A stretch of DNA of 64,000 nucleotides, from NCBI GenBank assembly GCA_902702965.1, contig CACRXP010000030.1, positions 1,201,217-1,265,216 on the forward strand, written 5' to 3'. The stretch is from Spirometra erinaceieuropaei. Taxonomy: Eukaryota > Platyhelminthes > Cestoda > Diphyllobothriidea > Diphyllobothriidae. The position numbers and the translations under genes were made by a program. Shown here one piece after another: positions 1-11,419 of this stretch; position 1 is the stretch's first letter; every line of letters starts with the position of its first letter. The notes below the pieces were generated by a model that worked only from the letters and a program-made list of their open reading frames with translations, did no database searches and had not been told where the DNA came from.

Positions 1-869
1 GAGGAGTACAACTCACGCAGGCCTTTCGGAGGTCGTTTGTCCGCACTATCTGGCACTGAACTTGCTAATAAGCCTAGCTTACTCTTGGCGCAAGTTGTGC
101 CCCTCCACAAATTCTCACACAACATTTTGCATTATTCAATTGCGAGTAAATTATCACATGCACTTAAAGGGCTGAGCACTTAGCATGACTAAAGTAGTGT
201 ACACGGTTATAAATTGAATTGTCGGACTGCGCGAAACATCGGAACGTGTGAACATCGCAAGCAGTATGGCTCAATTTTGTTTAAGTATAAACAAGTCAAG
301 GGGACTTTTGACTGAACTCTTCTCCCTATCAGAGCAATGCAAACAAATGATTACTAATGCATGCGTTTTAGATTAAATGTTCAAGCAAAAGTGATATTGC
401 GATGGGGGGATAGTTTATTTGAAATTGTGTGTTTTTAGTACCCAGAAATAACCAAACAATATTTTTCCTTTCTCATATACGAATAGTACAATTGATGTTC
501 TAATGCATGATGACGTGAACGTCACTTTAAGTCAGTACGACGACGATGTCAGTCACGGCCTAGCGACCGATGCAAATACGAATCAAAATAAAATACTAAA
601 GCACGAGTCAGGGTCGAGTAGAGACGAAGTAGATGCTTGTCAGCGGGTTCGATGTCCGAAAGGCGGAATAAGCTTCGAGAAGTTAAATCGTTCTATGGAA
701 GTCTGCTCGCCGCAAAACACGTGGCATGTGATCTCCTGCGAATATGTAATTCGGAGACTTGGGTTTATCGGCAGCACCCTATGTGTCCCCGTGTTGGGCT
801 CCATTATATGAAGTTCCATTTGCCCCTACAAAAGCCTAGTATTTGCGAAGAAAGCCAGATCGGGTGCGG
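1..869. other. no recognisable feature
   Basis: Moderately AT-rich sequence. Short open frames at 503-811 and 637-891 overlap each other and show no family resemblance, so they are treated as chance. Confidence 0.5.
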
Positions 870-1100
870 TCCGCGTAGACGGGTCGTCTAGCTTTACCTG
901 GCGCTGTGCCCATCCCCATCTCCAGTCGTCTATACACTGACACGCTATCGGAGGAAGATGCGCAAGGGAGAAGAGTGAGTTGGACGCTCCGTAAGTCCGT
1001 CTCACTATAAAATACTTCCCGTGCAGGTCACCGTTGCTCATTTCCCTCGGTAGGACACACGACGAACGTAATCGACCTCGTCGGTTGAACCGTCCCTAAA
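870..1100 (-). repeat. dispersed repeat family D, diverged minus copy
   Basis: Read on the minus strand it follows the order of the better copies at 17142 and 41494: a GACG-rich start, a segment related to ACGGTGACTTGCGCG, a run related to AGTGATAGCAGACTTGCGCAG, and then the CTCTCTCTTCCCC-like stretch. It is heavily diverged. The similarity is seen by eye; the limits are approximate. Confidence 0.5.
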
Positions 1101-1835
1101 GCCAGCAATTTCGTGGCAACCGAACAATGTATCAAACTGGCCTCAGACTGAATGTCCACAAATTGATGGAGGCAACAAAAAGTTTCATGGACTACACGTG
1201 GAAAAAATGATTTAAGATTGAATAAGGACGAGCAGAACTGGTTGGACTCATGAATCAAATGCTCAATTTTCTGAGTTTTTAAACTCATCCAGGAGTCCAG
1301 CGTCAAAAATGACGGCGGCAATAGAGTAACTGGCAGGTAAAGTGGGTTGGTAGTCAACAAATGGGTCTATTTCTGTGGTTTTATTAGATACATGGGCTGA
1401 CGATTGACCTTGGAGCGTCAAATCTACGATGCACAGCCCCCATCTTTGACAGATCTTGTAATGTAGAAGATAATCAGTTATCATTCATTTTTGTACGATT
1501 GTGTGTATATTGGTTTATAATGAATGGCTTATGACGCAGACCCTTTTTACCGTTTTAAGTCAACTCAATTTTGCTACCTGGGGTCGATCTAGAGGACCTG
1601 GATGAAGTTGATTTGGATGAACTGGACCCAGGTACGCTCGACATTCTCAAATGTTTCGAATTTTGACAACAGTCATTGCATGTATCACTTTGCTCATAAG
1701 GTCATTTAGTGACGCGTTTGTCAGAAAAGATGCGAAAATGTCCTCCAGTGCACGTCAATGGTTTACATTACCTCTTTAACTGAACCCGAAGTTATATATA
1801 TCAGGCGCGAAGGAGCCAGTGAGACCCAAATGCGA
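1101..1835. other. no recognisable feature
   Basis: No exon-like or element-like sequence recognised. Small minus-strand open frames (1028-1360, 1263-1484) look like chance. Confidence 0.4.
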
Positions 1836-2062
1836 TCGGTGAACGCTCCTCTACCATTATTAACAAACCGGATCACAACAGACGGGATAACGAGCCCGTG
1901 ACTCAACAGTTAGGACGTTGAACTTCTAATCAACGGGTCCCGGGATAAGGCCTCAGGGGTTCTTAAATTCGAGGTTGGGTACGAATGACTGATAACGGCC
2001 AACAATCCAGAAATGGCCATTCCAGGCCCCATTACCTTTATCGGTTATGTCATTCTGTCTAT
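1836..2062 (+). repeat. tRNA-derived SINE, diverged copy
   Basis: The tRNA-like part (about 1892-1945) has a degenerate A-box-like stretch (CGTGACTCAACAGTTAGGACG), the loop-like ACTTCTAAT, and GGTCCCGGGATAAGG where better copies have GGTCCCGGGATCGAACC. Upstream is CGCTCCTCTACCATT and downstream a body with GAGGTTGGGTACGAATGACTG and CCAGAAATGGCCATTCCAG. These blocks recur in the same order near 28.5, 36.3 and 48.3 kb. Confidence 0.75.
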
Positions 2063-2651
2063 ATATACGGGTACAGTGAAGGTGTACCGACGAAGTGAGG
2101 GAAAAGTGGCATGACCGCAAAATTACCGCTGTAAATCAACCACGCCCAGTTCCAGACTTAGAAATCTGTAATGTGAATCAGAACTCTGGTCATTGAGCGT
2201 GACGGCCACAGATTTATCACTGAGATCCCCTCCCGCTAACCTGGCGGCTGTAGTTGGAAATATTATCCATTGTATGAGGGGCATTCACCGATCCCGTTGC
2301 GCCTAACGGCTCAATCTAAAGCTCTCTCAAACAGCTGCCATCTTTGTCTCTGTCAACAGTTACTTGAAACAATCCGTTCGATATACAGTTGCCTGCTTTT
2401 TTCTCAAACAAAACAATGCAATAATTTCCCGTTGTCTGGCCGGTGAGAAATCCCCTTACGCTAAATTTATGTACATACATATGAATGAATTGGAACGCAG
2501 GCATCCCAAGAAATATAATTTGAAATCAAATACGTTCTTTGGGAAAGAGAGAAAACTTTAGTGAGTAAATTTTCGACGTCGGTTCCTCGTGTCGTCGCCA
2601 GACAAGAGTAAATATGCAGAAAACAATTAAAATTTCAAAAGTGCTACAAAA
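2063..2651. other. no recognisable feature
   Basis: No gene or repeat recognised. Short open frames on both strands around 2316-2561 overlap and look like chance. Confidence 0.4.
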
Positions 2652-3599
2652 TCAATACTCATTTGATGCTTCAGCTTGTAAGCTGCCGTCGTATGTGTCA
2701 GTCCGTATTGATCGGCTTTCGTTTCTTCCACTTTTCTCTGTGATTTTTGCACGTGGCATCTTACTCGATATGCCCGTTGATGTATGACTCATCGGAGTGC
2801 ATGGCTTTAAGAAACTCTCGGCCTTTTTTAGATGGGCAAACTCCGACGATGCGAGTTTTGTCCCATGCGAAAGTGTGCCCAGTATCAAGAGTGTGCATGA
2901 CCATTTGAGACAAGTGGTCTCGCCTCTTAACTGCAAGCTGATGTTCGTGGATGCGTGTAGAGGACAATTTTTCCATTTGGCCACAATATACGGCATCACA
3001 GGCATGGCATGAGATCTTATAGACGACTTCTTTTCTATCGAGATAGCCAACCCTATCCATAGGGTGTACAAGCTGGGTGCGTATAGTAGTCGTCGGCTTG
3101 TGCGCCACTTTTATCTGGTGTTTCCTCAAGTGTCTTTCAACAAGTTCAGACACATTCCTGATATAAGGAAGGATTCGCCAAGTGTTTGCTTTGAGCGCTT
3201 GATTGAAACTATGCAGTTTCTTTGTTTTTATCTCTTGTTGTCTCATGCATCGAAGTACGAAATCTCTAGGGTAACCATTCTGGGAAAATAATTCAAATAG
3301 GTAGGTTAGTTCGACGTTGTAGCTTTCTTCCTCAGAGCAATGTGTTTTTGCTCGATGTACCAGACTTTTGACAGTACTCCGCTTGTAAGAGATCGGACTG
3401 TTGCTCTCATAGTGTAGAATTATTTCTCGTATGTTTCTTTGCGGTAAACGGACGTGTTTAATGTTACGTCAGTCTTACGCTGTACGAGAACATCTATAAA
3501 TGGGAATTTATTGTTAAGTTCCAACGTGAATTTAATTCCCTGAACGGTTGAATTGATTGTGCTGTGGAGTATTTCTAGTTGATCAACTAGAAATACTCC
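2652..3599 (-). pseudogene. Penelope-like retroelement remnant: end of RT plus GIY-YIG endonuclease
   Basis: On the minus strand, about 3599-3480 encodes the region just after the RT core, with IKFTLELNNKFPFIDVLVQ. Next come TSVYRKETYEK, a stop, and further RT-tail sequence to about 3250. An open frame at 3246-2761 (161 residues) then carries a Cys-rich GIY-YIG endonuclease. Its landmarks are VVYKISCHACDAVYCGQ, STRIHEHQLAVKRRDHLSQ and HTLDTGHTFAWDKTRI, matching the Y-x-C-x-x-C...Y-x-G-x-T...R-I-x-E-H pattern of Penelope-like elements. The RT catalytic palm is absent: similarity stops at a perfect palindrome at 3566-3599. With stops and frameshifts the copy is inactive. The element class is well supported; which subfamily it belongs to is not known. 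Confidence 0.85.
3566..3599. repeat. 34-bp perfect palindrome at truncation point of Penelope-like element
   Basis: The halves GGAGTATTTCTAGTTGA and TCAACTAGAAATACTCC are exact reverse complements with no spacer. Penelope-like coding similarity on the minus strand ends here, so it may mark a fold-back rearrangement junction. Confidence 0.85.
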
Positions 3600-3702
3600 C
3601 CACCAAGGGGTGTGGGTGTGTTATTGTATTACGATTGCGCCATCGCTTGATCCGGATCGTACTTTGTCTGCATGCATGTCTAAGGTTCGCCTGCGTCTTG
3701 AA

Positions 3703-4045
3703 GAAGGAGACACGATCGCTGGGACAAGAGCTTTATTAGCCTGACGTTTCGGATTCCTGCTCGAACCCATCATCAGAGACTAAAGCAGATACAGGTGGTT
3801 CATGTACAAGGGGCTGCAGTATTTATAGGATGCAGTCGCCATGCTACCGCATACCTATGAACATTCACGGCTCCCTCCCCTCCCCCTTCATCCGGGATCG
3901 TCGCACTTGGTGTACTAATTGTTTTATGGCCGACATTCGCGTCGTTAATTGCTGCAATTACATCACGTACGTTGGATGTTGGTGTAAGCAGGAATCCGAA
4001 ACGTCAGGCTAATAAAGCTCTTGTCCCAGCGATCGTGTCTCCTTC
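3703..4045. repeat. 58-bp perfect inverted repeat around ribozyme locus
   Basis: Left arm 3703-3760 and right arm 3988-4045 are exact reverse complements over 58 bases, separated by 227 bases. The arms include the 3' half of the hammerhead motif and flanking sequence. The left arm continues into the whole minus-strand ribozyme, while the right arm lacks an intact 5' half. This looks like pseudo-LTR sequence of a Penelope-like element present as an inverted pair. Confidence 0.85.
3736..3783 (-). ncRNA. hammerhead ribozyme motif, minimal Penelope-like type
   Basis: Read 5' to 3' on the minus strand: helix I strand UUAGUCU; core CUGAUGA; one extra U; helix II GGGUUC with loop GAGCAG and GAAUCC; core GAAAC directly followed by GUC, the expected cleavage triplet; helix I strand AGGCUAA. 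Helix I pairs over 7 bp including one U-G, and helix II over 6 bp including one G-U. Helix III is cut to a minimal C-G/A-U step with no loop, as known for ribozymes in Penelope-like elements, which are thought to work as dimers. The extra U after CUGAUGA departs from the strict consensus and may lower activity. A Penelope-like coding remnant on the same strand lies next to it. Confidence 0.7.
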
Positions 4046-7000
4046 TTTAAGACTACTTACTGGGACTCGTCTCTTCGCTTCTGTCAGCCTGCGTCTTTGT
4101 TCGCAAACAGTTTTAGCTTTCGTCTCATTTGTGACTGATGGGCTTGGTAGGGATCGCCTTGCGTTTCCGCACATGTCACCGTGGTCCTCAGCCCCGTATA
4201 CATTTTAGAAGGCGATACAACAATCAAATTCGATGGTATAGGCTTGTTTGTTTTTAACACATGAAAAGCATAAACTTATTTCAATATATTTTCACGCATT
4301 TTGCTGAATAAAAGTCACTCGTTTAGCCCTTCCATTAGAGCTGTTTCTAAGTGTTTAAATTCGAAGTCAGTGGCCTTTTGAAAATAGTGAGGATGACAAG
4401 CGTTTACGTAGCATTTGTGGTAACGACAGAAATATCTGAAATTTTTATCGAAAAAACAGGTTTTTTGCTGCATAGGGAATGTTGTCCTGTTTGCTTTTCC
4501 ACATGCTCCCAACAAGAGTCGTAATATCCATAAGGCACAGTCAGCGTAAAGGTTCATTGCAAAATATAAGTTTTTTTCAGTTTCCAGCATATTTTTATGA
4601 CTACTTCAAATGGGTCTCTTAAAAAATAAAACTGGCGACCCCGTTGTGATTCAAATCCTCACCGGTTGCACCCAAAGCATGCCCTTTCTGTCGGGTTCCG
4701 ACTCTTGCAGCTATTTTCGAGTCTTTCACGATTTTGGTGGAGGGAACTATACAATTCCGTCAGCAGTACCTATTAAAATTTGCATTTATAACTTAGAAAT
4801 TACGTATAAAGGAAATCTAACTTAGCATTATTAAAATAACACTTTGTTTAAACATCAAATGTCCATATTTCAATGACACCGATGATGTGCCCATTCAATA
4901 TGGCCTGCAATATTTAACTTAAAATAAAACCGTCATCATAAAAGACCCTGTCCACGCAGTCTGAACCCCTTTTTGCAAGTAACCCATGAAGGTATCTGAC
5001 AATAAATCGGTCATCTGATATACTCCCTGATTTTCGATGAGCAGAACAGTTTCGTTAGAGGAAATGTCCCGAAAATGAGATGTGTTCCTCTCAAAAAATG
5101 CATGCCGCTTGACGCATACGAAACATCGTATTCTTGACAGGCTCGTTTTTAATCAGTCCTCGGCAACTAGGATTACTTACGTTGGGATCAGCACAACATT
5201 CTCTTTCCTCCTAACTGCAGTTTAAACCAACAGTTGATGAAGATCGGCAAGGCTCAGTTGTCTTGTTTCAGTATAGCAAGAGTAAGATAGATCAACACCA
5301 TTGCGCGCACTACTTGTCGCATGTAAGTAGTAACCCTTCCGGTGTCATTTAAATTTGGAGATCGAACAAGCACGGGAGCGTTCCACGTGCTAGGAACCCT
5401 TTCAGCAAAACTCCAACGTGCATTTGACCTAGGTTTCTTGGCAGACAGCTTTCAAGTGACCACGGACAATAGCCCTAAAAGACATTGACATGCCACACTT
5501 CAAGCTTTAGCACGCACTAAAACAAGTAAATTTTTGTCTCCAATACTTTTGTTCTCGACCGAAGAATTACAGTTCTTCTACTGGTGAAACCGCATTTTCC
5601 AATAATCCTCCAAGGTAGTATGAGCCTTTTGTTTAGCTTCTGTCAGGAAAAACATCTGGCCAACCAGTTTTAGGAGGCCCTATTTGACGGTCTATGCTTT
5701 AGTAAGAAGTATCTGACAGAAATTTAACCGCCCGATAAATCCTGTAATTTCTGATGCATAGAATTGTTTCATTTAGAACCAGAATGTGCAAGTGAGATCG
5801 TTGTTTTGCCAAAAAGTGCATGTCATCGTAGGCGGTCGAGCCATCATCTTTTGTGCCCTGTTGACAGGCACACTGCCAACCGATCTACAACGACCAGGCC
5901 TGTTTGCATGAAGTGTGATGTAAATGACATCTCATTTTACCTGACTGGCAATACCGGCCGTCATTTTATTCCAGTGAGGCCCTGATGGCATTCCACGGCA
6001 AGCATCTTGCCTGCGCAGTAAACGTATCGGCAGCTTACTATGTGTCAAACGCGTGACATGCCGAGAATGTGTGGAGGGGAGATCGACTGTTTGAGTCCAT
6101 CTGACGACGTCATTTTTATGGTTGACTGAGTTTATCCCTTTGCAATCTGCGTTAACGAATGTCGACCCTTATGGGGGAAACAATATCGGGAAATTCGTCT
6201 AGACCACTCAGAATCAAACGCAACTCATACGGCAATGCAGTTATATGCAACAAAGCCATGTAAAACGTCATCTGACTGGCACACTCAAAACTGCAAGGAA
6301 CTTCATTCTTCTCAGCGAACAGTTAATTCCATTGTTTATCTGAGAGACAGGCAGCATTCTTTATAAAATGAGAACTCCCCCCTAAAATAGACATCGCACA
6401 CAAAAACATTTGGCGGCACTTGCTAGACACTGATCGCATAATCCTCTAATTTGAATTATTTTTTATCAACCAGCATTGCTGCAGGGCACTAGGATAGTAA
6501 TCTAGTGATACGTCGTAGAAATCTGCAGATAATCTGATGCAATTATTTAACAGGTGCAACAAAGTTAATCCGGCTGAAGTGGATGTGTGAGAACCCATCA
6601 ATGCCGAGCGAAAAGGACCGTCATTCCCAGAAGAAGCGCACGGTGTTAATACGCGCGAATTTCGGCTACATCCTCCCCACATCCCTCATTCTCTCCCTCC
6701 GTTTAAAGCTGCCGTGATCCACCAATGTATAAAGGTCAGTAGGAGCGCAGGTGGGGGTAGATGTAAGGGTTGATAAGTCTTCACAGTTGGCCAATGTGGA
6801 TCACACACGACTCTGCTCCCTTACTACATATGAACAAAGCTTTAGAAGGACGGGCAGACCTGCGACCTCACATGAGTGTGGGGGACATGAAAAACCACAT
6901 TGCAAGAGAACGGCTGCCGTCTGAACCTGAGTCCTTACTAGGATTAGGCTACACTTCCGTCAGCCGACGACTTCATAAACCATGATTCCTAGCGTGCCAG

Positions 7001-7881
7001 GACACTTGAAAGGCGAGTTCGGTTGTTTAAAGTGAGGAAACCAAGCACACGGCGCAAGCTGATTCGACCACGCGCTCCACTCCGCGAATTCACAAGTAAC
7101 CTAGGCGCAGTGAGCAACACAGCGTAGTGTGGTCTCCATTGCCATATGCAATGGGCAATCGACCACACTCGAGGTGACAAATGGTTACTAATTGGAATAT
7201 ATTGTCCTTCATTACGTATAATGTTGAAAAGGAAGGAGGTTAATGCGTAATGCCACCTCAGGAGAAAGAATTCGTACTGGACTGTTAAGTGAGCTACCTA
7301 TGCCCTACTCTCATAAAAGGAAAAAAATACCGAAAAAAGTAAAGGAAACAAGAGAAAGAGGAAAATGTTTTTCTGCAACGGTCTTAACGGCAAATTCAAC
7401 TTCTGGGAAGCACATGGCTGGTTCTTCGAACAGCAAAAGGGGGGAAATCTCTAGGCGTTTAATTCTTGAAAACATAGTATAGGACGTGTGACGGCCGATT
7501 ATGTGCTTCTGAAACGCCAGAGGGTCGTGTATGACTCGCGTAACGATTAGGCGTCAATAGTTTGGGAGGCATTAAATCGCAGAATAGTCGGCTGATGAAT
7601 AACTTAGGATTTTACTTTAGAAAGACCAATAAATATTTAAAACACGAGAGACTATACTCATAAGAGGTCGTTAATCTGCCACGCAGAGAGACATTTGCCG
7701 ATTATAAATTTTCTGACTAATCAAAACTGCTTGCTAGCCTATAGCGTCCTACGTTTGCATACTGATCCTGATGCTATGAAACCTACTTAAACTCCATTTT
7801 AATCATTGGCACAATGCTGTGGGAAATAGAAGTCCCCTCAACGTGGGATGAACTGTAGGGGTGCTGAAGCAAAACGGAGAT
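4046..7881. other. long stretch without recognisable gene
   Basis: No exon or retroelement domain recognised on either strand. Two blocks around 4985-5120 and 5705-5830 share short words in the same order (GTATCTGACA, a GATAAATC or GATATACTCC-like run, TTTCRTT, AAAAARTGCATG) and may be a very old duplication. All open frames are below 95 codons and look random. Confidence 0.4.
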
Positions 7882-8060
7882 CAGATTTGAGTCAGATCTT
7901 ATTTCGCAGCAGTACCTGCAGTAGACAAGCCCTAGGCCGACCCCCATCTCCAACCCGTTATCCCAACCTCTAACCTTACCCCTAGCCCCAACTCTGGCCC
8001 TAACCCGTAACCCTAACCCCTAGCAGGTACGGCTACGAAATAAGATCTGACCCAGATTTG
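7882..8060. mobile_element. fold-back element with 38-bp inverted ends and telomere-like core
   Basis: The ends 7882-7919 and 8023-8060 are inverted repeats matching at 33 of 38 positions, with the shared core GTCAGATCTTATTTCG. The 103 bases between are C-rich and hold degenerate telomere-like units: CCCTAACCC, GTAACCCTAACCCC, CTAACCTTACCCC. No coding sequence is present. It could be a non-autonomous fold-back element or an interstitial telomere tract trapped between inverted repeats. Confidence 0.7.
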
Positions 8061-8455
8061 GACACGACACGCGCTAACGGGGCTACGCTGAGTTTGTGCA
8101 TCCCTTAACAATTGCCAGACATGGGGGATAACGAAATACCAGGCGCAGACTCATGCCGAGTCAGCCAATATCAGCATCGGATGACTGACCGGATGTGGCA
8201 GACGGCTCATGTATAGAGGAGAGAGCGGAAAGTGAGGTTGAAATTACGAATCCTTTTCCATGACTCTCAATGCCTATTTGGCACTTTAAACACTCTGACG
8301 CGGTCTGAAATTATCACGGTGCGCCAACCAACAAGATTTATCGGTCCTCTCAGGTGTAGGAGAGTCATGCGCAATGGTTTCCCCCTACCGTGGCCTCTAT
8401 GGCGCCCCTACTCAGGTGGGATCGGTGCCGCAGCCTTGGTTCTGTGAAAAACTGA
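8061..8455. other. unclassified GC-moderate sequence
   Basis: The stretch near 8350-8440, with GTGGCCTCTATGGCGCCCCTACTCAGGTGGGA, loosely resembles the GC-rich blocks near 16.8 and 42.75 kb. No gene recognised. Confidence 0.3.
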
Positions 8456-8715
8456 TCCATCCGGCGTGGACCCAGCTTGTGCTACAGGGGTAGACAGCTG
8501 TCTAGCTTTATCAGACGCACGCGTCCGCCTCCAGTCGTCTGACTCTGTCTTGCTACCTAGCGCAGAGTGATGAGGAAGGAGAGAGTGCGGAAGACGCTGA
8601 CCAAGTCTGTTATCAATATAATTTAATTCATACGCAAGTCACCTTTCTGCGTCCACCATAATCTGGGGCACACGGTGTACAGCGTCGTACGCGACGGTCG
8701 GACTGTTGTCGGCAA
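8456..8715 (-). repeat. dispersed repeat family D, minus copy
   Basis: Minus-strand reading gives the family order: GACGCTGTACACCGTGTGCCCCA, a segment related to GGTGACTTGCGTATGAATTA, a CAGACTTG-like run, then GCACTCTCTCCTTCCTCATCACTCTG. Diverged; limits approximate. Confidence 0.6.
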
Positions 8716-10639
8716 ACAGATTCCGAATCACCTTCGATAAAACAAGTACCGTGTGACAGTTTCCCGTGCTTTTTCAGACGTAGGAATTTCGTTCTCATTT
8801 GGCTTACCGAATCAGACTTTCACACAGGACGGTTCATGTCACTGTGTTCTGCTCGCAGGAGAAAGGGAAGCTCGCTTTGACAAATCAGAAGGTGAATTAA
8901 ATAGTGATTTCGCTTTGACCTCATCGGACCTCGGGATGTCTGCTGTGGCAGTGTCCATTCGACTAAAGACGAGTTCAGTTGACCCCTAGCCGGGCTGTCT
9001 ATATAATATGTGGAGCAGTGTGCAGCCAGGTTTGGCCAGGGTGACGGAAGCAAACGTAGACGGGGTCCTCTTTTATCGTCACCTGTACGTACCTAGTGCT
9101 GCCAATTAATCCCAATCGGTCTGCGAGAAACCGCTGTTCGAGTATTCTGCCCGACTACTCATTTTAAATGGCCAATTAATCCTTATTAAAGTTACAGAGC
9201 TTAGTTCAATGTAAATATCCATCGGGGAAGAGCTGCGACTACATGCTGCCTCTTAAGAAAAAGGGTTTGCCAACTTACGTTCTGTGATGTATGAGCAGCT
9301 GAATATAAAATGCATGATATGACCTGGTTGCAAAAAGAGTCAGCCCTCTCTCCTCTTTTATATGGCGTTGCCAGCCATGATCAATCCATCCATGTTTTAG
9401 TGTCTACATACCAGGATCCACTGATGTGAGCACCTCAAAGCCAAAAGAGCGCGTCCATATGCCACCGAATGCAACAATGGTCCTCCTTTTGAGGCGTCAT
9501 TTAAAGTGATACTTGGTGTTTTTAAACTTCAGCTGGAGTTTGATTTCGAGACAGCAACTTTCGGCAAATAATCGCCTTCAGTTTCACGTAGGAGGCACGC
9601 GAAATCAACCTTTTGTACACTTTTCCCATGGCATGCTATCGCAAAACCAAAAAAAATTCGTTTGCCACCCGCGGATATTTTTAATCCATAACAGCACCAA
9701 ATTTTTGTTACCTAAGCCGTCCTCATTTACATCAAATGTCCACACATTTCACGCCTGCGATATTTGGTGCCGCCTGACTTGCATTATTATTTTTAGAATA
9801 CAAAAGGAAGCGCTTTTTGCCGTGGGCCTACTTTAGACATCTCTACGACACATTGGATAGTCCACGCAGCCGAAAATCAAAGAGTCACAAGCCTTTCAGA
9901 TTTGGGTAGATGCGGCAGAACCGGAGGCGCGTGCAATGTAACCATTTTTATCAACTGACACACGAATTTCCCATGAGCCAGCACAACCAGCATTCCTACT
10001 TGTTACTGCCATCACTTTGCGAGAATAAAGCTTAAGCAGAGTCATTTGACTTGTCCTCTGAGTTTCGTTCACCTGGTATGACGGTGCCCAGTCAGCTGGT
10101 TCGAAAACCAAGGGGGTCGCCGAATTTTTCACAGTTAGTTCAAAATAAGGTGTTGGTGCTCTGATCGTTTCCGCTTAATGTACATCTTCGGATGAACGTT
10201 TCTGCACAGTATAATTTGTGCGTCATAAGACGAAGTGGTATGATAGGAGGGAATCAAAATGGTTCTGCTGTGAAAATAGAAGCCTTTAAAACTCTGATCG
10301 GCTACCTGCTGACGCTTTTTCGCCTCGAAGAGGCCAATTGGACACAATTAATATCGTGGTCTCCAAAGTAATGAGGAACGTCTTCTAAGGTTCTTCAAAA
10401 CCATATCCCATCTTATGGTAAAATGCATTCGATAAGTCGAAAATGGAATTCAACAGTGCAGAAATTGACGATTTTGGCGAATGTATAAGCACAAGCAAGC
10501 CCAACGTGAATAAGGCATTTTTGAGTCAGATGTAGTTATGTAGCCCCGAATGAAGTAGACAAACCTAAGACACCTGTAATACGGGACCTGCGGTAATAGG
10601 GTTTTTGCAGATGGGGTCGGGGAACACAAGGCGGTGAGG
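8716..10639. other. no confident feature; weak RT-like trace
   Basis: No exon recognised. On the minus strand, around 10450-10400 the frame reads IFDLSNAFYHKM and around 10347-10260 reads CPIGLFEAKKRQQVADQSFKGF. Spacing and key residues loosely recall the RT motif A and the PFGL-NAP motif of LTR retrotransposons. The frames are broken and the match is weak, so it is not called as an element. Confidence 0.25.
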
Positions 10640-11050
10640 TCAAGTAGTTGTGTACAGAAGAAAAGCTATTGAGAATACGCGGTTGTACCTTGAGTGGTTG
10701 AGAAATAATTGCTCTAACCCCAACCCCTGTAGTATTGTGTCCATCGGGTGGGGCCACATAATCACAGCTTACCCTCGTTCCTACGCCACCCGCATGACGA
10801 GGTCGGGGTGCTGTGGCCAGTTGGCAGAGGAGATAGACAGGCTTAGTGATGTTTGTAAGTTGAGTACATGGAGTATACATCACTGTCACCAAATGCTGGG
10901 ATGGCGTGCGACCCCCACCCGGGGTTGGCGTTGGCCACGGAAGACAGAGCGCCCATACGAACGTCTTTTGATAGCATAGCACTGGATTCGTTCGGTGGAT
11001 AGCTAACGTCTCAGCTGTAGCTAGCAACCGTCGGCAGAGGCTCTTAGATA
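10640..11050 (+). repeat. dispersed repeat, inverted partner of 11430-11770
   Basis: The + strand at about 10870-11010 (CACTGTCACCAAATGCTGGGATGGCGTGC, GGGGTTGGCGTTGGCCACGGAAG, CGTCTTTTGATAGCATAGCACTGGATTCG) matches the reverse complement of 11440-11540. The 20-base word CCACCCGCATGACGAGGTCG at about 10787 recurs inverted at about 11778. So this and the next repeat form a diverged inverted pair. Confidence 0.65.
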
Positions 11051-11419
11051 AGTTGGTTGGTGTCCGATAGACAACCTAGGGGAGCTCACTGCAAAGCTCG
11101 CCACGATATCTGAAGAGAGGAAGGAGATGTTTATAAGACCAAATTTTCAAAGGGGCAGTAACAAGCGAACTTGTAAGACGACGTGTATATTTTACAGACT
11201 TTCTATTCCTACGCTTGGAAGGTAAAGAACGACTACCGTTGAAGGCCACATCGACGTGTATTAAATCATTCATTTGCTCCTGTGCGGTGAGCTGCATCGG
11301 CCGTACAATCAGACGTCTGGAGAAGATAGTACGTGAACACATACCGATCTGGCTAGACAGAGTTGAAAACATATAGATTTAGAGTTCTATTCTCGCACAC
11401 TAAGTCGTTACGAATCACT

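Noticed and set aside
3830..4012. Small open frame at the ribozyme locus
   Set aside because: It reads through the inverted-repeat spacer and arm, which are non-coding.
4985..5830. Possible old duplication of about 130 bp
   Set aside because: Only short words are shared; below what can be trusted by eye.
10536..11027. 163-codon minus-strand open frame
   Set aside because: Lies across a dispersed repeat that also occurs inverted at 11.4-11.8 kb, where the frame is not kept.
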